Under the pieces are notes generated by a model. It ran no database searches. It was not told the origin of the DNA and was given only the letters and a program-made list of their open reading frames with translations. Made by a program: the position numbers and the translations under genes. This document shows, in pieces, positions 7,695 to 16,060 of a stretch of DNA of 64,000 nt (positions are counted from its first letter, which is position 1; each line of letters begins with the position of its first letter). The DNA is taken from the NCBI RefSeq assembly GCF_025567085.1, contig NZ_JAOQJN010000003.1, positions 124,001 to 188,000 of the forward strand, read 5' to 3'. The DNA comes from Bovifimicola ammoniilytica. GTDB lineage: Bacteria > Bacillota > Clostridia > Lachnospirales > Lachnospiraceae.

Positions 7695-8234
7695 TTATTG
7701 TGCATAAGCAGCAGAAGCAATATAGCCTACCTGCGAAGACCCAACAGAATACAACTCATAATGGAAATGGTATCTAACGCCTACCTTAACACCTGTAAAT
7801 GTCAGTGTCCATGAATCTCCTGAATAGTTAGCAATTTGTACCGGTGCACTTGTTCCGTCATTTCCTACAAGAGTAATTGTTCCCTGAAGATAATCTGTTC
7901 CACTTTCATTAGGCATATAAACATTTAAGCACAACTTTGTAACGCTTGAGTTATTAATGGTGTAATAATAATTTCCGTTGAATACACCGCTTCTGGAATT
8001 GCTTCTTGTAATGGTTCTATTTGCATCATACTGAATCGTATCTGCAAGAGCAACGGCGTCATCATAAGCAGGTACTACGTCCAAATCGCCACAATCGCTT
8101 ACTTCTACTGCCTTATTTGCATTAGGGGCAGCCTGTCCCTGAGTGGATACTTCACTTGCAAACGCAGTTGTTCCCATTGCCAAACATAACATCAAACTCA
8201 ACACCAACGCCTTTAAACTTTTTACTTTCTTCAT
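7695..8234 (-). CDS. Secreted protein of unknown function
   Basis: This 179-residue protein starts MKKVKSLKALVLSLMLCLAM (signal peptide, cleavage near AFA-SE). AAAGGAGA precedes ATG 8234, so the open frame further upstream is not used. The mature region has a beta-rich C-terminal half (SGVFNGNYYYTINNSSVTKL, then SWTLTFTGVKVGVRYHFHYE). It may be a small carbohydrate-binding-like sandwich, but this is only a secondary-structure impression. It probably shares a transcript with the neighbours downstream of agrBD. Confidence 0.8.
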   Translation of the reverse strand: MKKVKSLKALVLSLMLCLAMGTTAFASEVSTQGQAAPNANKAVEVSDCGDLDVVPAYDDAVALADTIQYDANRTITRSNSRSGVFNGNYYYTINNSSVTKLCLNVYMPNESGTDYLQGTITLVGNDGTSAPVQIANYSGDSWTLTFTGVKVGVRYHFHYELYSVGSSQVGYIASAAYAQ

Positions 8235-8299
8235 TTTAAAATCTCCTTTCAAATTAACATCGTATAAATTTTCATTCCAACAGGAATCTATAAACAACT

Positions 8300-8827
8300 T
8301 TATGCTTTTTTCTGTCTTTCCAGATTTAGATAAGTATTCATATTTCGCATATAAAACATCTGCAAATCATACTTTCCTAATTTGTTCATATCCTGAATAA
8401 CCTTTTCAAAGCTGGATATAAGGTCACATCTTTCATTTAATCCCATGTGACCAGTTTCTTGTGGAAAAGAGCTGAGACTATTACCCCTATCAACATCATA
8501 ATATGCCTCCAAAGCACTCATTTCGACATAAGAAGCATTTCTCAAATCAATATCGTTAATATTAATCTTTTCTTCAAATTCTTTTCCATTTTCATCAATC
8601 CCTTTGGCTATCACTACAGGATTATCATCTGTTGACTCTTCTGCATACTTAATATAAAACGAAAGACCGGTTCCATTTCCGCCTGAAAACAACATATCAT
8701 CCGTCTTTAAATACACTTTCATTGATGTCTGAGGAAATGCCTCATTTCCGTTAACAGATGTTTTGCTATTGTTTTGTCGCTTTCCAAATAATTCAGATAC
8801 ACTCTGCACTCCCGAACCAATACGCAT
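8300..8827 (-). CDS. Hypothetical protein
   Basis: The protein has 175 residues, no signal peptide, and starts MRIGSGVQSVSELFGKRQNN. The head is polar; a domain with MKVYLKTDDMLFSGGNGTGL and a helical tail follows. A TATAAT box lies about 25 bases upstream of the start (minus strand, near 8850), so it may have its own promoter as well as read-through from agrBD. Family not recognised. Confidence 0.75.
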   Translation of the reverse strand: MRIGSGVQSVSELFGKRQNNSKTSVNGNEAFPQTSMKVYLKTDDMLFSGGNGTGLSFYIKYAEESTDDNPVVIAKGIDENGKEFEEKININDIDLRNASYVEMSALEAYYDVDRGNSLSSFPQETGHMGLNERCDLISSFEKVIQDMNKLGKYDLQMFYMRNMNTYLNLERQKKA

Positions 8828-8879
8828 TTAACCACCTCCATTCGCATTATAATATGTTATTTATATGAATTAACATATA

Positions 8880-9416
8880 TTAGTTTGCACTAAACGTGAA
8901 TACCGTTGAAAAGGAACGTGTAGTATTAGGGAAGTTTGTTGACCTGAAAGTTGTATTAAATCTATAACTTCCCGCTTGCGTAATCGGACCACAATCATAT
9001 GTATAATAGAAGCCATCTGCGCCTGTACCAGATATAATAAATGGCTCCTGATGTATCCACGAAATACTTCTTCCATCAAATGTTGTAGTATCGCTGCCAT
9101 ATCCATATACCTTGATCGTAACGCCAAAATTTCCATTTGTAAGCCAGCCATATTTATAAAGTGAAATGCTTGTCACCTGCGGAGCCGGTCCATCTCCAGG
9201 CCACCATAGCGGATTAATCCCTTCCTCATTACCACTGCCTTCAACTATTGTTCCTTCCTGATCTCCTGCAATATTCACCGTCATTCCACCATCATTGGTT
9301 TCAGAATATTCAGGAATACTACTCTCCTTTTCTGCTGCTGACACCATTGTTCCCATACCCATTAACATAGTCAATGCTAATGCAAATGCAATAACTTTCT
9401 TAATTTTTTTTAACAT
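8880..9416 (-). CDS. Secreted protein of unknown function next to agrD1
   Basis: This 178-residue protein has a signal peptide (KKVIAFALALTMLMGMGTMV, cleavage near SA-AEK). The mature protein has an acidic linker, the segment NPLWWPGDGPAPQVTSISLY, and a beta-rich end (FNTTFRSTNFPNTTRSFSTV). AGGAGG precedes the ATG. It starts 97 bases after agrD1 on the same strand with no strong terminator between, so it is probably co-transcribed and under agr control. It shares size and secretion signals with the proteins at 7695 and 5496 but no clear sequence similarity. Confidence 0.8.
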   Translation of the reverse strand: MLKKIKKVIAFALALTMLMGMGTMVSAAEKESSIPEYSETNDGGMTVNIAGDQEGTIVEGSGNEEGINPLWWPGDGPAPQVTSISLYKYGWLTNGNFGVTIKVYGYGSDTTTFDGRSISWIHQEPFIISGTGADGFYYTYDCGPITQAGSYRFNTTFRSTNFPNTTRSFSTVFTFSAN

Positions 9417-9513
9417 ATCAGTACCTCCTTTTTATACTTGTCATCTTGGAATAAACAATTAAGTTCCTATAGCATCTATGGCTACAGATATAATAGTAAA
9501 ACACGCCAGTTAA

Positions 9514-9663
9514 CTATCTTTCACTTTTCTTCTGGATAATCGGACGTTTCGGCTGATGAAATATTCCCATGCATGCAGGTGGGAATCTATCTATTCCATA
9601 TACAGCTTCATTTCTCATGACATGTTCTACAACCTTCAACACTTTCTTATTAACCTTCTTCAT
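9514..9663 (-). CDS. agrD: AgrD1, cyclic autoinducer peptide precursor
   Basis: This 49-residue protein starts at ATG 9663, overlapping the agrB1 stop by 4 bases (ATGA-type coupling); AGGAGG lies upstream inside agrB1. It has an amphipathic, basic N-terminal half (MKKVNKKVLKVVEHVM). The core FPPACMGIFHQPKRP matches the AgrD pattern of a Cys followed by a short hydrophobic stretch and then QPK-P. By analogy with known AgrD processing, the ring would be Cys31 to Phe35 closed as a thiolactone by AgrB1. Only the AgrD pattern and position are seen; the exact ring is inferred. Confidence 0.85.
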   Translation of the reverse strand: MKKVNKKVLKVVEHVMRNEAVYGIDRFPPACMGIFHQPKRPIIQKKSER

Positions 9664-10241
9664 TCTTTCACCTCCTGTTTAAAAATTTTTGCTATACACA
9701 GCAAAGCTGCACATAATATAACAGCTATTGCCATATAACTAACGTAAACCATATCTGCATCTAACAGAACACAGCCAAGTATTATGCACCCCTCAAGTAA
9801 AACAATAGTCCTCGCAGATTTTTTCGATTCCATCAATTCATCTGATGTCATGTGCATATTAGGATGATTCGCTGTACCAATCAATCCTATCCCTGTTATA
9901 GCAAGTAGTACTATTGCAAATAACCATTGTGGATGTTCTGACAATTTTTCACTTATAATCACGATAACTAAATAAGAAACAATGGATGCTAAATAACATC
10001 TATAAAACTTGTCCAGATGATATCCGCCAGTTCTCTTTCTTAATTCTAAAAAAAACACAAGAAAAAATATAGTTGGGAGCAGCTTGTGAAACATCAAACT
10101 GATTACGATAATACTGCCAACAGTAATAAATTTCTCTATCCAACAGATAAAAACATAAACATATCTTGCTTCCATCTCTTTGTCAATTAACCTTGCTTCA
10201 GTCATCTGACCAATTAAATCATCAGCTATTTTTTCAATCAT
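9660..10241 (-). CDS. agrB: AgrB1, peptide-processing membrane endopeptidase
   Basis: This 193-residue membrane protein has several spans. The AgrB active-site region is RKRTGGYHLDKFYRC, with the catalytic His and a Cys 7 residues later, which cleave AgrD and form the thiolactone. I start at ATG 10241 because AGGAGG sits just upstream; an earlier in-frame ATG would include the ribosome site. It overlaps agrD1. The promoter upstream carries two LytTR boxes, so positive feedback by AgrA1 is expected. Confidence 0.9.
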   Translation of the reverse strand: MIEKIADDLIGQMTEARLIDKEMEARYVYVFICWIEKFITVGSIIVISLMFHKLLPTIFFLVFFLELRKRTGGYHLDKFYRCYLASIVSYLVIVIISEKLSEHPQWLFAIVLLAITGIGLIGTANHPNMHMTSDELMESKKSARTIVLLEGCIILGCVLLDADMVYVSYMAIAVILCAALLCIAKIFKQEVKE

Positions 10242-10263
10242 AGTTATGCCTCCTGCCAAATTA

Positions 10264-10331
10264 AGTATAACTTTATCTGTTTACAAAACAATATCCATTG
10301 CAGAAAGTGACCTTTTTTTGCAGAAAATGAC
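10264..10331 (-). promoter_or_regulatory. agrB1D1 promoter with paired LytTR boxes
   Basis: GCAGAAAGTGACC (10300-10312) and GCAGAAAATGAC (10320-10331) are direct repeats 20 bases apart. A -10 TATACT on the minus strand (10264-10269) lies 31 bases downstream. This is the layout of an AgrA-activated promoter. It matches the promoter at 6514-6583. Confidence 0.8.
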
Positions 10332-10333
10332 AA

Positions 10334-10368
10334 AAAAAAGTGATTTGCTTGCAGCAAATCACTTTTTT
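10334..10368 (-). terminator. Terminator of the agrA1-agrC1 transcript
   Basis: A perfect 15-bp stem (AAAAAAGTGATTTGC and its complement) around a 5-base loop, flanked by A and T runs on both sides. It separates agrC1 from the agrB1 promoter and could work in both directions. Confidence 0.8.
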
Positions 10369-10378
10369 AAGGTTCATC

Positions 10379-11683
10379 TTAGTTTGGCAATATAACTGAG
10401 AAGTAGAACTCATTATTATCATTTCGTATAGCATAAGAGCCTTGATATTTTGTTATAACCTCAATTATATTTTTTATTCCAACCCCATGCTCATCCATTT
10501 CATATTTCTTTGAGGTCTGTATTTCTCCATCTTTAATATTAAGTTTACCATCATATGTATTCTTTACAGATATAATAATGTTGTCTTTCTCTTTAACCAG
10601 TTTCATTTTCATAAATTTTTTGCCTGAGCACTTTTCACAAGCCTCTATTGCATTATTCAAAAGATTCGATAATATAACAACAATATCCTCATCACACATT
10701 TTAATTCCTGATAGATCATTGATTTGAAAGATAAATACAATGCCTTTATCCAATGTTTCCTTATATTTGCTATTTAATATAGCATCAATAATCACATTAT
10801 TTGTTTTAATATAATCTAACTCTGTACTCAAATTTCCGCTTATACTTTTCACATAATCCTTTAGTTCATCATAATTTTCCATCTCTATCAAAGACTCAAT
10901 GCTCATAATCTGGTTCTTATATTCATGTGTTTTTTTCCGTTGTTTAACAAAATTTTCTGAAATAGAACGGTACATGTCTGTCTGATTTCGTGCTTTCAGT
11001 TGAAACACTTCATTTTCACGAATCTTAATTTCACGTTTTAATATATCATTTATCATATAGAACACAACTATATTCATCCCTGCTAAACACAATGCTATAA
11101 CCAAGAATACATTTTCCTGCTTTTGATTCTCAATGTTTCCAGATGTCATGATCAATGCAATAACTGTGAAGATTGTAAAAACTGGGAAAAAAATAAATCG
11201 AAGCCAATCTGTACTTCTTAAAACATCCGAGGACTCCCCTCCTACTTTCTTCCTGATAAGCAAAACAACTAGGAAAAGAATTATTTTTCCCAAAACCGTT
11301 ATTAAACTTCCACCTACAAAATGCAACCTGCTAATTTCTGCTATACTATCAAAAAGAGAAACATTTAACCATAGTGTAAAATAGTCTACAGAAAGCAGCA
11401 ATGCCTGAAATAATAATGATAAGATTATTGCTTTTCCGAAATGAATTTTAAAATAAAAGCACATAAACACCGCAACAGCAACTATAGCCAATATTTGTTT
11501 CAAGATAAACTTATCATAAAATAATGAAGCTATTACATATTCACATACCACAATTCCTAAAATAATACTATAATTTCTATAATTATTTTTTGATCTCTTT
11601 TCAGCAAAACTTTCAAAAAATATTTTGCAGCATATTACCTCCAATATTATCATCATAATACTTTGAATGTAACTAATCAGCAT
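10379..11683 (-). CDS. agrC: AgrC1, GHKL-type sensor histidine kinase
   Basis: The protein has 434 residues. About seven membrane segments fill residues 1-215. A coiled linker (ENEVFQLKARNQTDMYRSIS) leads to the phosphoacceptor region RKKTHEYKNQIMSIESLIEM and a GHKL ATPase domain with NNAIEAC and EHGVGIKNI. This is the standard AgrC plan: it senses the extracellular cyclic peptide and phosphorylates AgrA. It begins one base after agrA1 ends, so the two are coupled, and a terminator follows. Its cognate peptide is presumably AgrD1, encoded next to it. Confidence 0.9.
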   Translation of the reverse strand: MLISYIQSIMMIILEVICCKIFFESFAEKRSKNNYRNYSIILGIVVCEYVIASLFYDKFILKQILAIVAVAVFMCFYFKIHFGKAIILSLLFQALLLSVDYFTLWLNVSLFDSIAEISRLHFVGGSLITVLGKIILFLVVLLIRKKVGGESSDVLRSTDWLRFIFFPVFTIFTVIALIMTSGNIENQKQENVFLVIALCLAGMNIVVFYMINDILKREIKIRENEVFQLKARNQTDMYRSISENFVKQRKKTHEYKNQIMSIESLIEMENYDELKDYVKSISGNLSTELDYIKTNNVIIDAILNSKYKETLDKGIVFIFQINDLSGIKMCDEDIVVILSNLLNNAIEACEKCSGKKFMKMKLVKEKDNIIISVKNTYDGKLNIKDGEIQTSKKYEMDEHGVGIKNIIEVITKYQGSYAIRNDNNEFYFSVILPN

Positions 11684-12409
11684 CTACAATTCTCCTTTAT
11701 ACGAAACAAATGTTTCTTCAACAAATTTATATCGTGCTTTTGGAATTTCCAACTTAATACCATTGTTCAATAACGCCTCATACCGGCTGACTTTCTCAAT
11801 ATGCTTCATATTAACCAGATAACTTTGATGTATCCGGATAAAATCATTACCTTGCAACTCTTTTTCCAGCTCATCTAGTTTGCCATATATTGAATATTTT
11901 TTTAACTTGTCCTCCATAATGTAAAACTCAAGTTTATGCAATCTGCTCTCTATGTATAACAAACGCTCTAATGCTACAATCTTTGTACCCTCATTAAAGT
12001 TAAATTTCTTCTTTTGGGCTACATAATTCATATTCAAGCTGATTGCATCCATACACTCAAATATTAGTTCCGGAAAATTTACATTATTTTTCAGAATATA
12101 TCTTATAGCTCCTACGCTGTATCCTTGAGGGGCACATGTAATAAATGCTGTAACAAAAACTATAAAAACATCATTGCTGACTTTTCTTATTTTCTGCGCA
12201 GTTTCCATTCCATCCAGTTCATCCATATTTACATCCAGAAAAACAATATCATACTTTGCTAGATTGATACCTAAACTTATAAAATCCTTTCCTGATTCAA
12301 ATTCATCAATTTCGTATAATATATCATTTTCATTCATATATTCTATTAAAATATCATGAATGCGTTTTCTAAATTGTCTTTCATCATCACATATAGCAAT
12401 TCTGAACAT
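11684..12409 (-). CDS. agrA: AgrA1, LytTR-type response regulator
   Basis: This 241-residue protein has a receiver domain (MFRIAICDDE, then YDIVFLDVNMDELDG with the phosphorylated Asp, and FVTAF), followed by a LytTR DNA-binding domain (ERLLYIESRLHKLEFY, then FIRIHQSYLVNMKHIEKVSR). I start at ATG 12409 behind GGAAGGGGATG; the open frame upstream lacks homology. It should bind the paired boxes at 10300-10331 and 6551-6583. It is followed directly by agrC1. Confidence 0.9.
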   Translation of the reverse strand: MFRIAICDDERQFRKRIHDILIEYMNENDILYEIDEFESGKDFISLGINLAKYDIVFLDVNMDELDGMETAQKIRKVSNDVFIVFVTAFITCAPQGYSVGAIRYILKNNVNFPELIFECMDAISLNMNYVAQKKKFNFNEGTKIVALERLLYIESRLHKLEFYIMEDKLKKYSIYGKLDELEKELQGNDFIRIHQSYLVNMKHIEKVSRYEALLNNGIKLEIPKARYKFVEETFVSYKGEL

Positions 12410-12598
12410 ATGCTCATCCCCTTCCACACACAAATTTGACATACTTCTTTCATTTGGTTGGATTATTTTTTGTATATTTTCCTATTTTTTATTATATTTC
12501 GGCATTTTCATCCAAAATTTTAACCATTACTCTATATTTGTAATATTCCATGTTCGTCTACAAAATTATATATCAATACCTATTTTTAATACATTTTG

Positions 12599-13183
12599 CT
12601 ATTGCACATATCGTTTCACTGCAATCTTTCCCATAACCATAAATACTGCTATCAGGACTATACTCACATACCCAGCATAAAAATAATCTTGTAGATCCAA
12701 ACAAAATAAAATGATAAGAACACATACCTGCAATGCTGTTATGCAATGTGTTACCCTTGCATAATACTTTCTTTCTTCCTCATCAAGAGGTTTATTGATA
12801 CTTTCCACTGGGGCAAGGACAATAATAATTACCACTGCAAGAACTCCGATCAATAAAATCACGGCATTAGGAACATTTTTCATTACAGGCTCATATGTAT
12901 AAACCGGAATAAATAAAATTGCCATTGATATCAAAAAACAGCCGATTCTACTCTTACAGTGGCTGCCCCCACTATAGCTTCTCAACGAGGCATAAAATAA
13001 CAGGAAGACCAGAACAAGTCCCGGTCTCCCCGTCACAATGCCAAATATTCCAGAAGCCAAAAGGTTTCCTGCAACAACAATGCCATTTTCTATCCCATAT
13101 TGGTACAGTTCTGCATCCTCTTTTTGCACAATCCCCTTTTGTATCAATATTTCATTTATCTTCTTTGCAAATTTAGCAATCAT
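12599..13183 (-). CDS. agrB: AgrB2, second peptide-processing membrane protein
   Basis: This 194-residue polytopic protein carries the AgrB signature RSYSGGSHCKSRIGC, with catalytic His and Cys 7 residues apart. It is only distantly related to AgrB1. It starts 14 bases after agrD2, so the order here is D then B, the reverse of locus 1. It should cleave and cyclise AgrD2. About 190 AT-rich bases separate its stop from agrA1, with no clear terminator seen. Confidence 0.9.
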   Translation of the reverse strand: MIAKFAKKINEILIQKGIVQKEDAELYQYGIENGIVVAGNLLASGIFGIVTGRPGLVLVFLLFYASLRSYSGGSHCKSRIGCFLISMAILFIPVYTYEPVMKNVPNAVILLIGVLAVVIIIVLAPVESINKPLDEEERKYYARVTHCITALQVCVLIILFCLDLQDYFYAGYVSIVLIAVFMVMGKIAVKRYVQ

Positions 13184-13197
13184 ACCCTGTTACCACC

Positions 13198-13362
13198 TTA
13201 AAATTTTCTAAGTTTTTTCGCATTATCCGGTAACTTGTCCTGTCCGAAAATAAACCAGCAGCAACGGTTCATATTGGTTGCAGTTACCGTAAGGGCAAGT
13301 GCTGCCACGCTGGTTAATGCTCCATGACTGAGTCGGTTCATCAATCTTCTTAATTTTGACAT
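13198..13362 (-). CDS. agrD: AgrD2, cyclic autoinducer peptide precursor
   Basis: This 54-residue protein starts at ATG 13362 behind AAAGGAGG. It has an amphipathic/hydrophobic leader (LSHGALTSVAALALTVTATN), then the core NRCCWFIFGQDKLP and a basic end (DNAKKLRKF). The core fits the AgrD pattern (Cys, aromatic/hydrophobic residues, Gln-x-Lys-x-Pro). The likely ring is Cys35 to Phe39; Cys34 is an alternative nucleophile. It differs completely from the AgrD1 core, so the two loci should make distinct signals. Confidence 0.87.
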   Translation of the reverse strand: MSKLRRLMNRLSHGALTSVAALALTVTATNMNRCCWFIFGQDKLPDNAKKLRKF

Positions 13363-13395
13363 ATATGTATGTCCTCCTTTGCATTTGATGAATGC

Positions 13396-13456
13396 ACTAT
13401 ATCATACTTTACAGGAAAATGCGGCAAAGTGTAACAGATTGACATTTAAGTGTAAC
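13396..13456 (-). promoter_or_regulatory. agrD2B2 promoter with paired LytTR boxes
   Basis: AAGTGTAAC occurs at 13427-13435 and 13448-13456, 21 bases apart; on the minus strand each reads GTTACACTT, close to the AgrA/LytTR half-site consensus. -10-like sequences (TATGAT, TATAGT) lie at 13396-13406. The boxes differ from those of locus 1, so AgrA2 and AgrA1 probably have separate targets. Confidence 0.65.
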
Positions 13457-13465
13457 GCTTTGCAT

Positions 13466-14752
13466 TTATTCCTTCACTTCAATTCCATAGAGCATTGCTG
13501 AAACCTCAAATATATCCCCTTTATCTGTAAAACTTACCGTTCCATTGTATTTTTCTACCACTTTGCGGACACTCTGAACACCATGCCCATGTCGGATATT
13601 ATCTTTCTTGGTTGTTTTCAGGCTTTTATTTTTCTTTCCTGTTTTGCTGTTTGTTATTACAAGAAGCAAAATCCCCGACTGGTACTTATTTTCAATCTTT
13701 ACAAAACGCTGTCCCTCCGGCACCTTGCTACAGGCTTCTACCGCATTATCCACAAGATTTCCATACAATACACCTATATCCCCATGATCAAGCTGCATCT
13801 TCTTTGGAATACGAATAGATGTTTCTACTTTTATCCCCCTTGCCTTTGCCCTGCCAAATTTAATGCGGAGCACAGAATCTACGATTGGATTATCAGAATA
13901 CTGCTTTTCATCTATCTGCTCAAATTCTATGCACATCGCACCGATTTTCTCTGAAAGTTCATGCCCATCACTATTTTCCAACAGATGATACAGTTCATGC
14001 AATTTATGTTTCATATCGTGCTTTAACTTCTGCACTTCCTTATTCTGTTTTTCTGCTTCTTCATAATAGATGTCTTTATAGTGCATTTCTTCCCTGTACA
14101 TTGCATCCTCATACTGTTTTTGCACAAGATAATTAAAACGTTCCATCATATACAGCATAAAATAATCTGTCAGGACAATGGAAATTACAATACTGGCACA
14201 CATAAGCAGGCTTTTTTCACTGCCAGCTTCCAATGACAAAAGAATAACAAAGCAGCAGTTCAACACCGTAAAGGCAAATACCATAACAAGCACACCCAAA
14301 ATTTCTTTCGGAAAATCAGCAATCTGCATCCCTTTCTTTGAAATCAATTTTGACAGAATATACATCACATTTCCACGAACAAAGCTGCATATTACCATTA
14401 CCAAATAATATTTATAACTTTCTCCCATATGAAAATTCATAGCATGGAGTAACAGCAAGGCTACAGGTTCAAACAGCATTCCAATACCCATGAATGTCAC
14501 AATATTTATAATTCTCGTCCACATTCCTGATTCATAATAAAATGATAACAGTATAAGCACAATCAAAAGAGTCGCAAGATTCAGATACGGATTTTTTATG
14601 CTACTGACAAATGTCCATATAATTGCAGCAATGGTAAATCCAGCCCATATCCATACCTTTGATACTGGTTTCATTTTCTTATTGGAATGAAAATAATACA
14701 TAAACACTGCCAGATCAAACAGGCTGATGGCAAAGCGTATCACATATTCCAT
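13466..14752 (-). CDS. agrC: AgrC2, GHKL-type sensor histidine kinase
   Basis: This 428-residue protein has about six to seven membrane spans in residues 1-215, a long helical linker (MYREEMHYKDIYYEEAEKQN), the phosphoacceptor segment LKHDMKHKLHELYHLLE, and an ATPase domain with NLVDNAVEAC and RHGHGVQSV. It starts 2 bases after agrA2, so they form an operon. Expected ligand: the cyclic peptide from AgrD2. Sequence similarity to AgrC1 is limited to the catalytic motifs. Confidence 0.9.
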   Translation of the reverse strand: MEYVIRFAISLFDLAVFMYYFHSNKKMKPVSKVWIWAGFTIAAIIWTFVSSIKNPYLNLATLLIVLILLSFYYESGMWTRIINIVTFMGIGMLFEPVALLLLHAMNFHMGESYKYYLVMVICSFVRGNVMYILSKLISKKGMQIADFPKEILGVLVMVFAFTVLNCCFVILLSLEAGSEKSLLMCASIVISIVLTDYFMLYMMERFNYLVQKQYEDAMYREEMHYKDIYYEEAEKQNKEVQKLKHDMKHKLHELYHLLENSDGHELSEKIGAMCIEFEQIDEKQYSDNPIVDSVLRIKFGRAKARGIKVETSIRIPKKMQLDHGDIGVLYGNLVDNAVEACSKVPEGQRFVKIENKYQSGILLLVITNSKTGKKNKSLKTTKKDNIRHGHGVQSVRKVVEKYNGTVSFTDKGDIFEVSAMLYGIEVKE

Positions 14753-14754
14753 CC

Positions 14755-15462
14755 TTAAACCATCCTCCTTACAAACTCCATATGTTTTTCTTTTAAATTC
14801 TGCTTATGGGAGCGGGCAATCAGAAGTCTTTCTTCATTGTCCATCACTACTTCATCTCCATCAATCGCCCTGATATGCCCAAGATTGATGATATATGATA
14901 CATGAATATGGGCAAAGACCTTATCATCAAGCTGTTTCCATATTTCTTCAGTTGTCATATTTGCCTTGAAATTTTCTGAAATCGTATGTATCACTGCCTG
15001 ACGACCTTTCTTCTCAAAATACACAATATCATCGCAGCTAATACGAAACTGATTTTTTCGGAACTGAAAGACAAAGTCACGCTTTATCATATGAAGATAC
15101 TGCATGGCTTTTAAAAGAACGGACTCCAGCTTTTCCACTGTAATCGGTTTAGAAATATAGTCAAAGGTAATAACCTCAAAAACATCCATAACATACTGAG
15201 TATATCCAGTCAGGAATACAAACAATGCTTTGGCATCTATTTTCCGGATTTCTTTTGCAAGCTGCAAACCATTCATCTCCGGCATTTCAATGTCAAATAT
15301 ATACAGATGATACATTTCCCCATCATCTATAACATGCTTCAGCAACTCCTTCGCTGTAAAATACACTTCATAAGAAAACTGGTACTGTGCTAACTTATCA
15401 AAAGCACTTTCCAGCATTTCTACATCTGTTCTGCTGTCATCACAGACCGCAATATTAAGCAT
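14755..15462 (-). CDS. agrA: AgrA2, LytTR-type response regulator
   Basis: This 235-residue protein has receiver motifs MLNIAVCDDSRTD, YIFDIEMPEMNG (phosphorylated Asp) and FVFLTGYTQY, then FDYISKP, followed by a LytTR domain (DDIVYFEKKGRQAVIHT, then HIHVSYIINLGHIRAIDG). It is followed by agrC2. An XRE gene ends 44 bases upstream, and the two may share a transcript. It should act at the 13427-13456 boxes. Confidence 0.9.
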   Translation of the reverse strand: MLNIAVCDDSRTDVEMLESAFDKLAQYQFSYEVYFTAKELLKHVIDDGEMYHLYIFDIEMPEMNGLQLAKEIRKIDAKALFVFLTGYTQYVMDVFEVITFDYISKPITVEKLESVLLKAMQYLHMIKRDFVFQFRKNQFRISCDDIVYFEKKGRQAVIHTISENFKANMTTEEIWKQLDDKVFAHIHVSYIINLGHIRAIDGDEVVMDNEERLLIARSHKQNLKEKHMEFVRRMV

Positions 15463-15506
15463 AACACTTCCTCCTTTTCGAGCTTGGAAGCAGGAAGCAC
15501 TTCAAT

Positions 15507-15872
15507 TTATCTAATCAACTTAGATAAATACGCCAGCACACGGTCAAAAAAATCATTTCTCTGCTCTTTTGTGCTGTTCGCAACATAGTAATCCAAATTA
15601 AAATCTTTTATGTTGCTGCTCTCGCCTGTTATAAGATATGTAGGATCAATTCCATATTTATGATAGAGTGTCAATACTTTATCTACAGATATTCCAGTTA
15701 CACCTGCTTCAAGTTTTCGATAATGTTCTACTGTAACACCCAATACATCCGCAATTTCTGACTTTTCAAGGTTCATATTCAGTCTTGCCTCTCTTAGTCT
15801 CTTTCCTATCTGTATATTGGCATCTTTTCTTCCTGTGTCCAAGATTTTGCACCTCTTTTCCATGTTAATCAT
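15507..15872 (-). CDS. XRE-family regulator upstream of agr locus 2
   Basis: The protein has about 121 residues with a Cro/CI domain: IGKRLREARLNMNLEKSEIA, then VTVEHYRKLEAGVTGISVDK. A helical tail ends it (EQRNDFFDRVLAYLSKLIR). The start is unclear: ATGs at 15872 and 15863 lack a good ribosome site, and the frame stays open to a TTG at 15914. It lies just upstream of agrA2 on the same strand and could control it. Its head-to-tail layout resembles the regulator at 3656. Confidence 0.8.
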   Translation of the reverse strand: MINMEKRCKILDTGRKDANIQIGKRLREARLNMNLEKSEIADVLGVTVEHYRKLEAGVTGISVDKVLTLYHKYGIDPTYLITGESSNIKDFNLDYYVANSTKEQRNDFFDRVLAYLSKLIR

Positions 15873-15958
15873 ATCAATGGGACTTTGATTCTCATAGTCC
15901 AGAAAACAACCCAATGCACATCATTTTATGCTCGTGAGTAGGTTAATTTGTGCTTTTA

Positions 15959-15992
15959 TTAAAAAAACGAATGGCACACCTGATGCCATTCG
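15959..15992 (-). terminator. Terminator after mgsA
   Basis: ACGAATGGCA and its complement form a perfect 10-bp stem with a 7-base loop; minus-strand RNA continues with seven or more U. It lies about 70 bases past the mgsA stop. Confidence 0.85.
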
Positions 15993-16060
15993 TCTTTATC
16001 TGCTTTATATTCTGTTGTAAATTCTATTAGCGGACAGCTTTTGGCTATTTATCATATCCA

